The position numbers and the translations under genes are program-made. Shown here piece by piece: positions 40,612 through 49,177 of a DNA stretch of 64,000 bases. A model generated the notes under the pieces. It saw nothing but the letters and a program-made list of their open reading frames with translations. It searched no databases and was not told the DNA's origin. The stretch comes from JACVRW01 sp963764665. Its GTDB lineage: Bacteria > Actinomycetota > Thermoleophilia > Solirubrobacterales > Thermoleophilaceae. The stretch covers positions 1 through 64,000 of the forward strand of contig CAVXTL010000024.1 of the NCBI GenBank assembly GCA_963764665.1. Direction: 5' to 3'. Numbering within the stretch: the stretch's first letter is position 1; each line of letters begins with the position of its first letter.

Positions 40612-41936
40612 ACCCGGACGATCAACGCTTCGTTCGGCCCCAGGGCGCCGGGCCGGAATGTGGCCGCCTCCTCGATGCTCATCCGCCGGCGCGACACGGG
40701 CTGAGGCCCGGGGAGCGGCTGGTCGCCGCTGTTCGGCAGCCGCTCGACGGTGACCAGGACGGACCGCGCGCCCGGCAGCGCGCGGCGCAGGCCGGGCAGC
40801 TGGAGCTCCACGTCGACCGGCGGCGTGCCGGGAGCCGCGCGGTCCAGGCGGCCGAGCACGACCTCGGCGGTGCCCGGTCGCACGCTCGCCAGCCCCGCCA
40901 CGGTCCAGTTGTCGGAGACGCTCGGCACGCGCGACTCCGCTCCCGCGCCGTACGCGCGGTACGCCCACCATGCGCTGCGCGGCTGACCGCTCGGCGTCAG
41001 CAGGCCCTCGAGCGTGCCGTTCGTGCAGTTGTCCTCGCCCTGGAGCCCGGGCCAGCACGACCGTGCCGCGGCGTCGGCCCCGCCCGCCTCGAGCTGGGCC
41101 AGATAGCCGATGATCGAGCCGGGGCTGTACTGGTCCACCGGGCCCACCGACTCGTTGACCACGATGCGGCGCAGCCCCAGGTCGCGGTAGCGGCCCACGA
41201 GCTTCCGCAGCTCGCGGAGGCGCGGGCTTATCTCCGGGATCGGCTCCGAGGGCAGGAGGTTGGCGTGGTAGGAGATGAAGCTCACGCGGCAGCGCCGTTC
41301 CCGGCAGTACCGCAGCAGGCCGCCGACCCACGCCGGGATCGCCGCGCGCGTGCTCGGGCCGCCCACCACGGCTCCGGCGCCCAGCTCGTCCACGAGCGTT
41401 CGCGCCGCCACCGCGTAGACCTGGAAGAACTGCTCACGGGTGCCGTTCCAGAAGTTCTCGGCATCGGGCTCGTTCCACACGTCGAACTCCACCGGCCGGC
41501 CGCGCAGCGAGCGTGCCGCCCGCCGGACCGTGCGCGCCCACGCGTCGAGGTGCTCCCACGGCGGGCCGCGCCCGTGCCAGCCATCGCTCGGATAGCCCCA
41601 CAGGTCGCTCAGCACGACCTGATATTCGGCGCCCAGGCTCCTCGCACGCTCGTACGGCGCGCGGTGAGGCACGCTTCGCCAGAACCTGGGCTGGAGCGGC
41701 CTGATCAACTCGTCGGGGGGACCCCCGTGCTCGAGGCTGTGGAGGAAGCCGCTCATCGAGGGCCCCCGGCGCGGCTCGGCTCCGAGGTCGACTCGCACGT
41801 AGGCGCCCGCGGGCGGAGTCGCCGGTGCCGTGGCCGGCGCGGTGCGTTCGCCTCTGCCCTCCGGCTCGTCGTCGCCGAGGCAGCCGGTCAGGCCGGCCGC
41901 CAGCAGCACGAGCGCAAGGAGTCGAATCCGGGCCAT
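40593..41936 (-). CDS. Glycoside hydrolase-like lipoprotein (GH39/GH-A type)
   Basis: 447 residues from ATG 41936. The signal LLALVLLAAGLTGC ends in a lipobox Cys. The body is a TIM-barrel clan A glycosidase: EFDVWNEPDAENFW carries the acid/base Glu (WNEP), and RIVVNESVGPVDQY the likely nucleophile Glu. FISYHANLLPSE and WWAYRAYGAG fit GH39-like enzymes that act on plant-type or microbial glycans. Substrate unknown. An in-frame start further upstream (41990) lacks a signal. Confidence 0.8.
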   Translation of the reverse strand: MARIRLLALVLLAAGLTGCLGDDEPEGRGERTAPATAPATPPAGAYVRVDLGAEPRRGPSMSGFLHSLEHGGPPDELIRPLQPRFWRSVPHRAPYERARSLGAEYQVVLSDLWGYPSDGWHGRGPPWEHLDAWARTVRRAARSLRGRPVEFDVWNEPDAENFWNGTREQFFQVYAVAARTLVDELGAGAVVGGPSTRAAIPAWVGGLLRYCRERRCRVSFISYHANLLPSEPIPEISPRLRELRKLVGRYRDLGLRRIVVNESVGPVDQYSPGSIIGYLAQLEAGGADAAARSCWPGLQGEDNCTNGTLEGLLTPSGQPRSAWWAYRAYGAGAESRVPSVSDNWTVAGLASVRPGTAEVVLGRLDRAAPGTPPVDVELQLPGLRRALPGARSVLVTVERLPNSGDQPLPGPQPVSRRRMSIEEAATFRPGALGPNEALIVRVQSPAA

Positions 41937-42012
41937 CGCCTGAAGGATGGCGGCCCATGCACACAGCGCGACCCGGTTGGGGATACTCACCTCAGGAGAG
42001 AAGGAGGAGACG

Positions 42013-43641
42013 ATGGGCTTCAGGAAGTACGAGGTGGGCAGCTACGAGGAGATGTGCGCCGCGCACAGCTGGGAGGTGCCCGAGCGCTACAACATCGCCC
42101 GGGACGTCTGCGACAAGCACGACCCGGACCGGCCGGCGATGGTCTGGGAGGACTGGCTCGGGAACGAGCGCCGGGTGAGCTTCGGAGAGCTCCAGGCGCT
42201 CTCTAACCGCTTCGCGAACCTGCTCGAGGAGATCGGCGTGGAGCGCGGCGACCGGGTGGCCACTCTCCTGCCCTCGCTGCCCGAGACGGCCGCGGTGTTC
42301 ATCGGGACCTACAAGCGCGGCGCGATCCTGCTCTCGCTGTCGGTGCTCTACGGCGACGACGGCATCCAGCACCGGCTGACCGACTCGGGCGCGACGGCCG
42401 TGGTCACGGACGCGGCCAACCGCCACCGGATCCCCGAGGGGATGGTGGAGAAGGTCCTCGTGATGGGCGGCGGCGCGCAGCCGGGCGACGTGGACTTCGA
42501 CGCGGGCATGGAGAGCGCGAGCGACAGCTACGAGATGGCCGAGACGCTCGCCGACGACCCCGCCCAGCTCTACTACTCGTCCGGCACCACGGGCAAGGCG
42601 AAGGGGATCCTCCATGCGCACCGCTATCTGCTCGCGCACGAGGAGTTCGAGTTCTGCCACGACGTGCGCGACGGCGAGCTCTTCCACGGATCGGGCGAGT
42701 GGGCCTGGGCCGCGGGGATCGCTCCGCTGCTGGGCCCGTGGCGCTACGGCGCGGTGGCTCTGGTGCAGGCGCGCGAGGCGGGCTACGACCCCGAAGAGCA
42801 CCTGCGCTTCCTCGCCAAGCACGGCGTAGAGAACATGTTCACGACCCCCACCGCGCTGCGAGCCATGACGGGCGTGGCGGACGCCGGCAAGCGCTACCCG
42901 CTCGAGAAGCTGCGCGTGACCTGCTCGGCCGGCGAGCCGCTCAACCCCGAGGTGATCCGCTGGTTCCGCGACCAGTACGGGATCACCGTGCTCGACTTCT
43001 ACGGACTCACGGAGAGCTACCCGCTGTGCGGGAACTTCCCCACCGTCGAGGTGCGGGAGGGCTCGATGGGCCGGCCGATGCCGGGCTGGGACGTGGCGAT
43101 CCTCGACGAAGACGAGAAGCCGGTGGCCCAGGGCGAGCGCGGCGAGATCTGCCTACGCGCGCGCTCGAACCCGCATTTCCCGATCGGCTACTGGAACCGC
43201 CCCGAGGACACCGAGGAGGTGTTCGGCGGCGACTGGTTCCACACCAAGGACGCCGCGAGCATGGATGAGGACGGCTACGTCTGGTACGCCGGCCGTGCCG
43301 ACGACGTGATCATCTCGGCCGGGTACCGGATCGGGCCGTTCGAGGTCGAGTCCGCCTGCGTCGAGCACCCCGCGGTGAAGGAGGCGGCCGCCGTGGCCTC
43401 GCCCGACGAGCGCCGCGGGGACATCGTCAAGGCGTTCATCGTCCTGGCCGCCGGACACGAGGCGTCCGACGAGCTGGCCGCCGAGATCAAGGCCTTCGTG
43501 CGCGAGCGCCACTCGGCCTACGCCTACCCGCGCGAGATCGAGTTCGTCGACGATCTGCCCAAGACGCTCACCGGAAAGATCCGCCGGGTCGAGCTCCGCG
43601 AGCAGGAGCGCGAGCGGAAGGCGAGCTCGACACCGGCCTAG
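42013..43641 (+). CDS. Medium-chain acyl-CoA synthetase-like AMP-dependent ligase
   Basis: 542 residues from ATG 42013, with AAGGAGGAG 5 bases before it. AMP motif YYSSGTTGKAKGILHAH; GSGEWAWAAGI and GLTESYPLCGNFP follow; the hinge and catalytic Lys are in DLPKTLTGKIRR near the end. The pattern is that of the MACS-type and acetyl-CoA synthetase-like group rather than FadD. It activates a carboxylic acid to CoA thioester; the acid is unknown. Its stop overlaps the convergent MarR gene by 4 bases. Confidence 0.92.
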   Translation: MGFRKYEVGSYEEMCAAHSWEVPERYNIARDVCDKHDPDRPAMVWEDWLGNERRVSFGELQALSNRFANLLEEIGVERGDRVATLLPSLPETAAVFIGTYKRGAILLSLSVLYGDDGIQHRLTDSGATAVVTDAANRHRIPEGMVEKVLVMGGGAQPGDVDFDAGMESASDSYEMAETLADDPAQLYYSSGTTGKAKGILHAHRYLLAHEEFEFCHDVRDGELFHGSGEWAWAAGIAPLLGPWRYGAVALVQAREAGYDPEEHLRFLAKHGVENMFTTPTALRAMTGVADAGKRYPLEKLRVTCSAGEPLNPEVIRWFRDQYGITVLDFYGLTESYPLCGNFPTVEVREGSMGRPMPGWDVAILDEDEKPVAQGERGEICLRARSNPHFPIGYWNRPEDTEEVFGGDWFHTKDAASMDEDGYVWYAGRADDVIISAGYRIGPFEVESACVEHPAVKEAAAVASPDERRGDIVKAFIVLAAGHEASDELAAEIKAFVRERHSAYAYPREIEFVDDLPKTLTGKIRRVELREQERERKASSTPA

Positions 43642-44060
43642 CTCAGGTCAGCCAGCGTTTTCCGCAGCCCGGCGACGCGGCGCTCGCCGATGGCGGCAAT
43701 CGCGTCCCCCTCCAAGCGTCCAAGCACGCGCTCAGCGATAGGTCGGAAGCGCTCTGCCTTGGGCGTGAGGTGAACCACGGCCGCTCGACCGTCGCCAGGA
43801 TCCCTGCGGCGCTCCACCAGCTCCTCCCGCTCGCAGAGACGGACGAGGGTCGTCATCGTCTGCTTGGAGAGGCGGGCGCGCCGGGCGATCTCGCCCATGC
43901 GCAACCCGTCCTCCTCGAACAGGGGGACCAGGACCGAGCCATACGAGGCCCTCACCTCTGGGAAGCCCTCATCCGCGAAGCCCGCCTCGAGCGACTCGTT
44001 CCAGCGCTGAGCGGCCTTCGCGAGCAGATAGCCGAGATTCGATCGGGTGGCGTGCGCCAC
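43638..44060 (-). CDS. MarR-family transcriptional regulator
   Basis: 140 residues. The winged helix reads LRMGEIARRARLSKQTMTTLVRLCEREELVERRRDPGDGRAAVVHLT, with the recognition helix at SKQTMTTLV and a basic wing. Helices before and after form the dimer interface. It lies next to the acyl-CoA synthetase (convergent) and 10 bases downstream of a SnoaL-like gene on the same strand, so the latter may be its partner. Ligand unknown. Confidence 0.92.
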   Translation of the reverse strand: MAHATRSNLGYLLAKAAQRWNESLEAGFADEGFPEVRASYGSVLVPLFEEDGLRMGEIARRARLSKQTMTTLVRLCEREELVERRRDPGDGRAAVVHLTPKAERFRPIAERVLGRLEGDAIAAIGERRVAGLRKTLADLS

Positions 44061-44070
44061 CTACTCGACT

Positions 44071-44454
44071 CTATGCGGGGCTGCCCCAGGGATCGTCCAC
44101 GGCGATGCCCCACCGGCCGTCTTCCCGGCGGCGCAGCACGTCCGCGCTCACGCCCGACAGTTCGACCGGGTCGCCGTCGGGTCCGATCCCGGTGAGCGTC
44201 CAGCGGTTGGCCACGAGCGCTATGTCGCTCGTACGCAGGACTTTCTCGATCTCGCCCGTCATGCGGGGTCGGAGGGCGAGGAAGGATCGGAGGGCGTCGC
44301 GGATCGCATCGCGGCCAGTCACGACGGTGCCCGGCTGGGGCACGAAGGTCGCATCCGGCTCGTAGAGATCAACGAGCGCGTCGAGGTCGCCTTCCACGAG
44401 CAGAGCGGAGAAGCTCGTGATCGTGTCCTCTGGGTGTTGCGCGGCTGCCGGCAA
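44071..44454 (-). CDS. SnoaL-like (DUF4440-type) protein
   Basis: 127 residues from TTG 44454; GGAGGTG 5 bases before it decides this start. The NTF2-like fold shows DTITSFSALLVEGDLDALVDLYEPDATFVPQPG and VVTGRDAIRDALRSFLALRP. Close to ketosteroid-isomerase-like proteins of unknown substrate. Probably one transcript with the MarR gene that follows. Upstream, TAGTC and GACTA (44480-44497) form an inverted repeat that includes the -10 box TAGTCT. Confidence 0.82.
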   Translation of the reverse strand: MPAAAQHPEDTITSFSALLVEGDLDALVDLYEPDATFVPQPGTVVTGRDAIRDALRSFLALRPRMTGEIEKVLRTSDIALVANRWTLTGIGPDGDPVELSGVSADVLRRREDGRWGIAVDDPWGSPA

Positions 44455-44479
44455 AGGGCACCTCCTTCGAGAGAGCATT

Positions 44480-44497
44480 TAGTCCGATACCAGACTA
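44480..44497. promoter_or_regulatory. Inverted repeat/promoter before the SnoaL-MarR pair
   Basis: TAGTC, 8 bases, GACTA. The minus strand reading gives a TAGTCT -10 box (44492-44497). A MarR dimer bound here would block its own promoter; this is inference from position and symmetry. Confidence 0.35.
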
Positions 44498-44523
44498 TCA
44501 CCCTTAACGCCTCGCAGTGCCGC

Positions 44524-44937
44524 CTAGAGGATCGGCATCAGCGGGATGTCCCAGAGGATCGCGGCGACCACGAAGGCCACAGCCGCCGCCACGCCCAGCA
44601 GGGTCGCGACCAGCCGCTGACGCGGCGTGGTGGCCTCCGCGCGCTCGGCCGCCCGCTCGCCCCAGCGGATCATGCGCTCGAGCAGGCGCTCCGCGCGGTC
44701 GAACTCGAGGGCCAGGAACGTGAGGCCGATGATGATCACCGCGATGCCCGGACCCGGCACGCCCGGACCCGACATGACGATGCCGGCGAGCACGATGAAC
44801 ACGCCCAGCACCACCACCCCGGCGCGGTGGACCACGTGTCGCTCCTTGTGGCGGACCTTGCGCTCCTGGAGCTTGCGGAGCAGCTCGGGAGTGTCGTCGT
44901 CCGGCTCGCGGGCGAGCTCGGATTCCTCGGCGGCCAT
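44524..44937 (-). CDS. PGPGW-family transmembrane protein
   Basis: 137 residues. Two hydrophobic hairpins: VVHRAGVVVLGVFIVLAGIVMSGPGVPGPGIAVIIIGLTFLALEFD with the family's PGPG signature, and a C-terminal span (LVATLLGVAAAVAFVVAAILW). A charged helix (RAERLLERMIRWGERAAER) separates them. The family is found across Actinobacteria and has no known function. It starts 24 bases before the end of the bioD gene, on the same strand. Confidence 0.82.
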   Translation of the reverse strand: MAAEESELAREPDDDTPELLRKLQERKVRHKERHVVHRAGVVVLGVFIVLAGIVMSGPGVPGPGIAVIIIGLTFLALEFDRAERLLERMIRWGERAAERAEATTPRQRLVATLLGVAAAVAFVVAAILWDIPLMPIL

Positions 44938-44960
44938 CGACCGAGCTTAGACCGCGGCCC

Positions 44961-45629
44961 TCAGAGCCAGTCGGCGAGCGGGAGCGCCACGCCCGCGTCC
45001 GCCAGGCGCTCCGGCGTCGTGCTCGGCAGTCCGCTCACCTGCACGGCACCGAGGCGCGTGACGGTCTCGAGGTTGGAGATCTCGATCGGGTCGGGACGTG
45101 GGGGCCAGGGGGTCATCACCACGCCGGCCACCGTCAGCCCCGCGGTGCGCGCCGCGTCCAGCGTCAGGAGCGTGTGGTTGATCGTGCCGAGACCGGTGCG
45201 CGCCGCGATCACCACCGGCAGCCCGAGGTCGATCGCGAGGTCGCGAACCAGGTACCCGGGCGTGAGCGGCACCATCAGGCCGCCCACGCCCTCGCAGACC
45301 AAGACACCTGCCGCGGCCGCTTCGCGGGCCGCCTCGACCAGCGCCGCCGGCTCGATCGTCGTGCCGGCCAGCTGGGCGGCGTAGTGGGGCGACACCGGCG
45401 GGCCGAACCGGTAGGGCGCCACCTGCTGGGCGCTCTGCCCGGCGCTCGCCACCTCGGCCAGCAGCTCGTGGTCGGGCGGCCACTCGGCCGGTGGCTCGTC
45501 CAGCCCGGTCACCGCCGGCTTGAACGCGGCCACCGTCTCGCCGCTCTCCGCGAGCGCGGCGCAGATCGACGCGGCCACGATCGTCTTCCCGACGCCGGTG
45601 TCCGTGCCGGTGACGAACAGCCCCCGCAA
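44961..45629 (-). CDS. bioD: Dethiobiotin synthetase
   Basis: Closes the ureido ring of dethiobiotin from DAPA, CO2 and ATP. 222 residues. P-loop GTDTGVGKTIVAASI at residues 6-20; KPAVTG carries the conserved Lys; VCEGVGGLMVPL and VVIAARTGLGTINHTLLT follow. Third gene of bioB-bioF-bioD, 12 bases after bioF. ATG start. Confidence 0.96.
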   Translation of the reverse strand: MRGLFVTGTDTGVGKTIVAASICAALAESGETVAAFKPAVTGLDEPPAEWPPDHELLAEVASAGQSAQQVAPYRFGPPVSPHYAAQLAGTTIEPAALVEAAREAAAAGVLVCEGVGGLMVPLTPGYLVRDLAIDLGLPVVIAARTGLGTINHTLLTLDAARTAGLTVAGVVMTPWPPRPDPIEISNLETVTRLGAVQVSGLPSTTPERLADAGVALPLADWL

Positions 45630-45641
45630 GGGCGCGACCGC

Positions 45642-46868
45642 CTAGGCGGCGTCGCGGAGCGCGTCGAACACCCGCGCGCGCCCCGTGGCGCTCTGCTCGC
45701 GGTCCCGGCGCTCGAGCGCCGGTCGCACGGCCTTGGCGAGCGTGGTGGCCGCCTCGCGCAGCTCGGAACGCGTGTGCGACGCCATCACCGCCAGCCGCAG
45801 CCGCGACGTGTCGGCGGGCACGGTGGGCGGCCTGATGGCCTGGGCGAACACTCCGCGCTCGAGCGCGCGCTCGCTGGCCCTCACCGCGTCGGCGGCATCG
45901 CCGACGATCAGCGGCACGATCTGCGTCTCCGACTCGCCGATGGAAAGGCCCTCGGCGACCAGCGACTCGCGCAGCACGGCGGCGTTGCGCTGGAGCTTCT
46001 CCACGCGGCGCGGCTGCTCGCGAAGCAGCGTGAGGGCGGCCAAGGCGGCGGCCACGGCCGGCGGCGGCAATGCCGTGGAGAAGATGAGCGTGCGGGCGGT
46101 GTTGATGAGGTACTTGGCCAGCGAGCGCTCGCAGCACACGTAGGCGCCGTAGGAGCCGAGCGACTTGCCGAGCGTGCCCACGAGCACGTCCACCTCGTTC
46201 TCCAGCCCGGCGGCCGCCACGGCTCCTCGGCCCTCGGGGCCGATCGCGCCGGTGCCGTGCGCCTCGTCCACGAGCAGCCGGGTGTCGTAGCGCTGCGCGA
46301 GCTCGACCAGCCGCTCGAGCGGCGCTACGTCGCCGTCCATCGAGAACACGCCGTCGGTCACGATCAGCGAGCCGCGGCCCTCGGACTGGCGCAGGCCCCA
46401 CTCGAGGTGGTCCATGTCCAGGTGGTCGTAGACGAAGGTCTCGGCGCGGGCCAGGCGGCAGCCGTCGATGATGCTCGCGTGGTTGAGGGAGTCGGAGAAC
46501 ACCACGTCGCCCTCCTGGGCAAGCGCCGACACCACGCCCACGTTCGCGAGGTAGCCCGAGCCGAAGAGCAGGCAGTTGTCCGCGCCCTTGAAGTCGGCCA
46601 GCTGCTCCTCCAGGCGACGGTGGATCGTCATGTTGCCCGACACGAGGCGCGAGGCCCCGGCCCCGGCGCCGTAGCGCATGGCCGCCTCGGCCGCCGCCTC
46701 GCGAACGCGCGGATGGTCGGCCAGCCCGAGGTAGTTGTTCGAGCACAGCAGCAGCACGGGCCGGCCGTCGAGGAGCACGCGCGGCCCCTGCGGCCCCGAC
46801 ACCACCCGCATGCGGCGGTAGAGACCCTGCTCGCGAAGCTCGTCGAGCCGTGCCTCGACGTCGGTCAC
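45642..46868 (-). CDS. bioF: 8-amino-7-oxononanoate synthase
   Basis: Condenses pimeloyl-CoA/ACP with alanine to KAPA. 408 residues from GTG 46868 (MTDVEARLDELREQGL); the frame is open through bioB but this start matches the family and overlaps the bioB stop. LCSNNYLGLADHPRV, GSGYLANVGVVSALA, SDSLNHASIIDGCRL, VDEAHGTGAIGPEGRG and the Lys in VGTLGKSLGSYGAY are PLP enzyme hallmarks. The C-terminus is a little longer than usual. Confidence 0.96.
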   Translation of the reverse strand: MTDVEARLDELREQGLYRRMRVVSGPQGPRVLLDGRPVLLLCSNNYLGLADHPRVREAAAEAAMRYGAGAGASRLVSGNMTIHRRLEEQLADFKGADNCLLFGSGYLANVGVVSALAQEGDVVFSDSLNHASIIDGCRLARAETFVYDHLDMDHLEWGLRQSEGRGSLIVTDGVFSMDGDVAPLERLVELAQRYDTRLLVDEAHGTGAIGPEGRGAVAAAGLENEVDVLVGTLGKSLGSYGAYVCCERSLAKYLINTARTLIFSTALPPPAVAAALAALTLLREQPRRVEKLQRNAAVLRESLVAEGLSIGESETQIVPLIVGDAADAVRASERALERGVFAQAIRPPTVPADTSRLRLAVMASHTRSELREAATTLAKAVRPALERRDREQSATGRARVFDALRDAA

Positions 46869-48070
46869 GCCGCCCTCGGATCCACCATCACGAGCGCCGG
46901 CAGCTCCTCGGTGGGCTGCTCGTCGGGCTCCGGGCCGCGGTTGGGCGCGCCGTCGGGGCGGGGAGGCACGGAGCGCTTGGGCTTGTGCCGTAGCTGGGTG
47001 GCCGGGTCCCAGAAGTTGGCCTCGGCCTGCGTGTCCACGAGCTCGTCGATCGGCGTCCTCGGGGCCTCGCCCTCGAGCCAGCCCGAGCGGTTGTCGGGCC
47101 GCGGGTTCGAGCCGTTGTCCTCCTGGCGCGCCACGTTGAGGCCCAGCCCCTCGAACATGGCCCGGTCCCACTCCGGCTCGGAGCCGAGCGTGGTGAGGAA
47201 GTTGCCCATCATCACCCCGTTGAGGCCGGCCTTGACGGCCAGCTGTTGGAGCTCCTCGCCGCCGAGGTTCTCGTTGCGGCCGCCGCACAGCCGGAACAGC
47301 GCGTCCGGGATCACGAGCCGGAAGATCGCCACCCACTGCACGACCTCCATCGGGTCCATCAGCTCGCGATCGCCGAACTTGGTGCCCGGCCGCGGGTTGA
47401 GCAGGTTGATGGGAACGCTGGTGGGCTCGAGCGCCCCGAGCTCGAAGGCCATCTCGACCCGCTGCTCGCGCGACTCGCCGAGGTTCAGGATGCCGCCCAC
47501 GCAGGTCTCGAGCCCGGCGTCGCGCACCGCGTCGATGGTGCGGATCCGGCCCTCGTAGCGGACCGTGGTGGACACCTCGTCGTAGTAGCTCTCGGCGGTC
47601 TCCACGTTGTGGTGCACGCGCTGGATGCCCGCGTCCTTGAGCGCGTGGGCGCGGTCGCGCGACATGTGGCCGATCGAGACGCAGCGCTTGAGGTTCGTGT
47701 GCTCGGCCACCAGCTTCGCGCCCTCGATGACGTTCTCGAAGTCGCGCTTGGACAGGCCCTGGCCCTGGGTGACCATGCAGAAGCGGTGCGCTCCGGCGGC
47801 CTCGGCCGCGCGTGCGTGCTCGAGGATCTGCTCGGCGGTCATCATCGCGTGCATCGGCGTGTCGGCCTCGGCGAACCGCGACTGGGCGCAGAAGCCGCAG
47901 TCCTCGGCGCAGCCGCCCGACTTGGCGTTGACCAGCGAGCACATGTCGGTGGAGTCGCCGAAGCGGTCCTTGCGGACGCGCCAGGCGCGCTCGACGAGGC
48001 GCTCGATCTCGGCGCGATCCTCGATCTCGCCCAATCGCAGGGCTTCTTTTCGGCTGATTAGCGACGGCAC
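46865..48070 (-). CDS. bioB: Biotin synthase
   Basis: Radical-SAM enzyme that inserts sulfur into dethiobiotin. 401 residues. The radical-SAM Cys triad is in SGGCAEDCGFCAQSRF, followed by HTNLKRCVSIGHMS and HHNVETAESYYDEV with the Cys that bind the [2Fe-2S] cluster, and INLLNPRPGTKF. After about residue 320, a Pro/charged tail of roughly 70 residues (ending in EELPALVMVDPRAA) exceeds the usual 320-350. GTG start. First gene of the bioBFD operon. Confidence 0.96.
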   Translation of the reverse strand: MPSLISRKEALRLGEIEDRAEIERLVERAWRVRKDRFGDSTDMCSLVNAKSGGCAEDCGFCAQSRFAEADTPMHAMMTAEQILEHARAAEAAGAHRFCMVTQGQGLSKRDFENVIEGAKLVAEHTNLKRCVSIGHMSRDRAHALKDAGIQRVHHNVETAESYYDEVSTTVRYEGRIRTIDAVRDAGLETCVGGILNLGESREQRVEMAFELGALEPTSVPINLLNPRPGTKFGDRELMDPMEVVQWVAIFRLVIPDALFRLCGGRNENLGGEELQQLAVKAGLNGVMMGNFLTTLGSEPEWDRAMFEGLGLNVARQEDNGSNPRPDNRSGWLEGEAPRTPIDELVDTQAEANFWDPATQLRHKPKRSVPPRPDGAPNRGPEPDEQPTEELPALVMVDPRAA

Positions 48071-48130
48071 ACTGGAAGTCCCGCGGGAGCTGGGACTGAG
48101 GCGGCACGGTAGGCCCGGCGCCGGACGGAC

Positions 48131-49177
48131 CTAGGGCGCCGCGAGCGCCTGTGGCGGCTGCTCAGGGCGAACGCAGAACGCGCCCTCGGTGAACCCCTGC
48201 GAGCCGATGCCGAACGCCCAGTCGAAGCGGGCGCGGTAGTTCTCCACCGCGATCTCGTTCACGAGCTCCACGAGCTGGGCCTCGTCGAAGCGCGCGCACA
48301 GGCGCTCGAGCAGCTCGCCGGGCACGTCCACGGGCGTGCGCGTCATCCCCACCGCCAGGTCGAGCACCAGCTTCTCGTCGTCCGAGAAGAGGTCGCTCGT
48401 GGAGTGCTGGGGCAGCGCCCGCAGCTGCTCCTCGGTCACCCCGGCCTTGCCCGAGATCATCGAGCCGATGTCCATGCAGAACTCGCACCCGGCCAGCGCT
48501 GCGGCCTTGGTGGCGGCCAGCACCTTCAGGCGGTGGGGCACCCGGTCGGCCTTGGAGGTGGCGTACTCGAGCCCGGCGTACCCGCCGAGGATGCGCGGGT
48601 GGTGGGCGATCACGCGGAGCGGCTCGGGGACCGCTCCGAACTCGCGCTTCGAGTACCGGTAGGCGGCGCGGGCCAGGAGCCCGGCCCGGGCGTCGCTCAC
48701 CCCGGCGATCCGCCCGCCGTCAGGGACGCTGCTCACCGTCCGCTCGCGGGGACGGCGAAGCGCCAGGAACAGGACGAGCACGCCGCCCACCACCGTCCAG
48801 CCGAGCGTGAGCGTGTTCGACACGGCGTCCGCCGTGCCGTAGGGCTCGAGGTTGAACATGTGCCAGAGGAAGTGCGGCACGGAGAAGATCAGCCAGCCCG
48901 TGGCGGCCGCGATCACCGCGCCGCGCCGCAGGCTGAGGCCGGCGAACACCAGCACGACCCCGAGCGCGACGAACAGCGAGCCCACGTCCGTGACCAGGTG
49001 CTCGTCGAACGGGCCGAGCACGTGAACCCATCCGTCCGTGCCGGCCGGGAAGTCGTCGTAGAACGTGCGCGGGGAGGCGAGCGCCCACAGGCCGATCAGC
49101 GCCTGCGGTATGCCCAGCGCGAGCAGGAGGAAGCGGATCGCTCCCCGGTTGGCGGTGAGATGGTCGCCGTAGCTCAC
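48131..49177 (-). CDS. Membrane domain fused to AhpD/carboxymuconolactone-like domain
   Basis: 348 residues from GTG 49177, with AAAGGAGG 7 bases before it. Residues 1-130 have four membrane spans (RFLLLALGIPQALIGLWAL to GWTVVGGVLVLFLAL). Residues 170 on are an AhpD/CMD domain: YRYSKREFGAVPEPLRVIAHHP, then ALAGCEFCMDIGS with the redox CxxC and His-lacking second site. AhpD proteins reduce peroxides through partner enzymes. The GTG overlaps the stop of the TetR gene, so the regulator and this protein form one operon. Confidence 0.8.
   Translation of the reverse strand: MSYGDHLTANRGAIRFLLLALGIPQALIGLWALASPRTFYDDFPAGTDGWVHVLGPFDEHLVTDVGSLFVALGVVLVFAGLSLRRGAVIAAATGWLIFSVPHFLWHMFNLEPYGTADAVSNTLTLGWTVVGGVLVLFLALRRPRERTVSSVPDGGRIAGVSDARAGLLARAAYRYSKREFGAVPEPLRVIAHHPRILGGYAGLEYATSKADRVPHRLKVLAATKAAALAGCEFCMDIGSMISGKAGVTEEQLRALPQHSTSDLFSDDEKLVLDLAVGMTRTPVDVPGELLERLCARFDEAQLVELVNEIAVENYRARFDWAFGIGSQGFTEGAFCVRPEQPPQALAAP

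Noticed and set aside
39103..41331. A 742-codon minus-strand open frame across two genes
   Set aside because: It covers the spermidine-synthase-like gene in antisense and part of the GH39-like gene out of frame. Its composition is low-complexity Arg/His/Gly with no motif.
45174..47558. A 794-codon plus-strand open frame opposite bioF/bioB
   Set aside because: Antisense shadow. Repetitive basic composition and the bio genes on the other strand are clearly real.
48077..48102. AGTCCC/GGGACT hairpin upstream of bioB as a possible biotin riboswitch or operator
   Set aside because: Short stem with a 9-base loop, no similarity to known BirA, BioR or BioQ sites, and not found before bioA.
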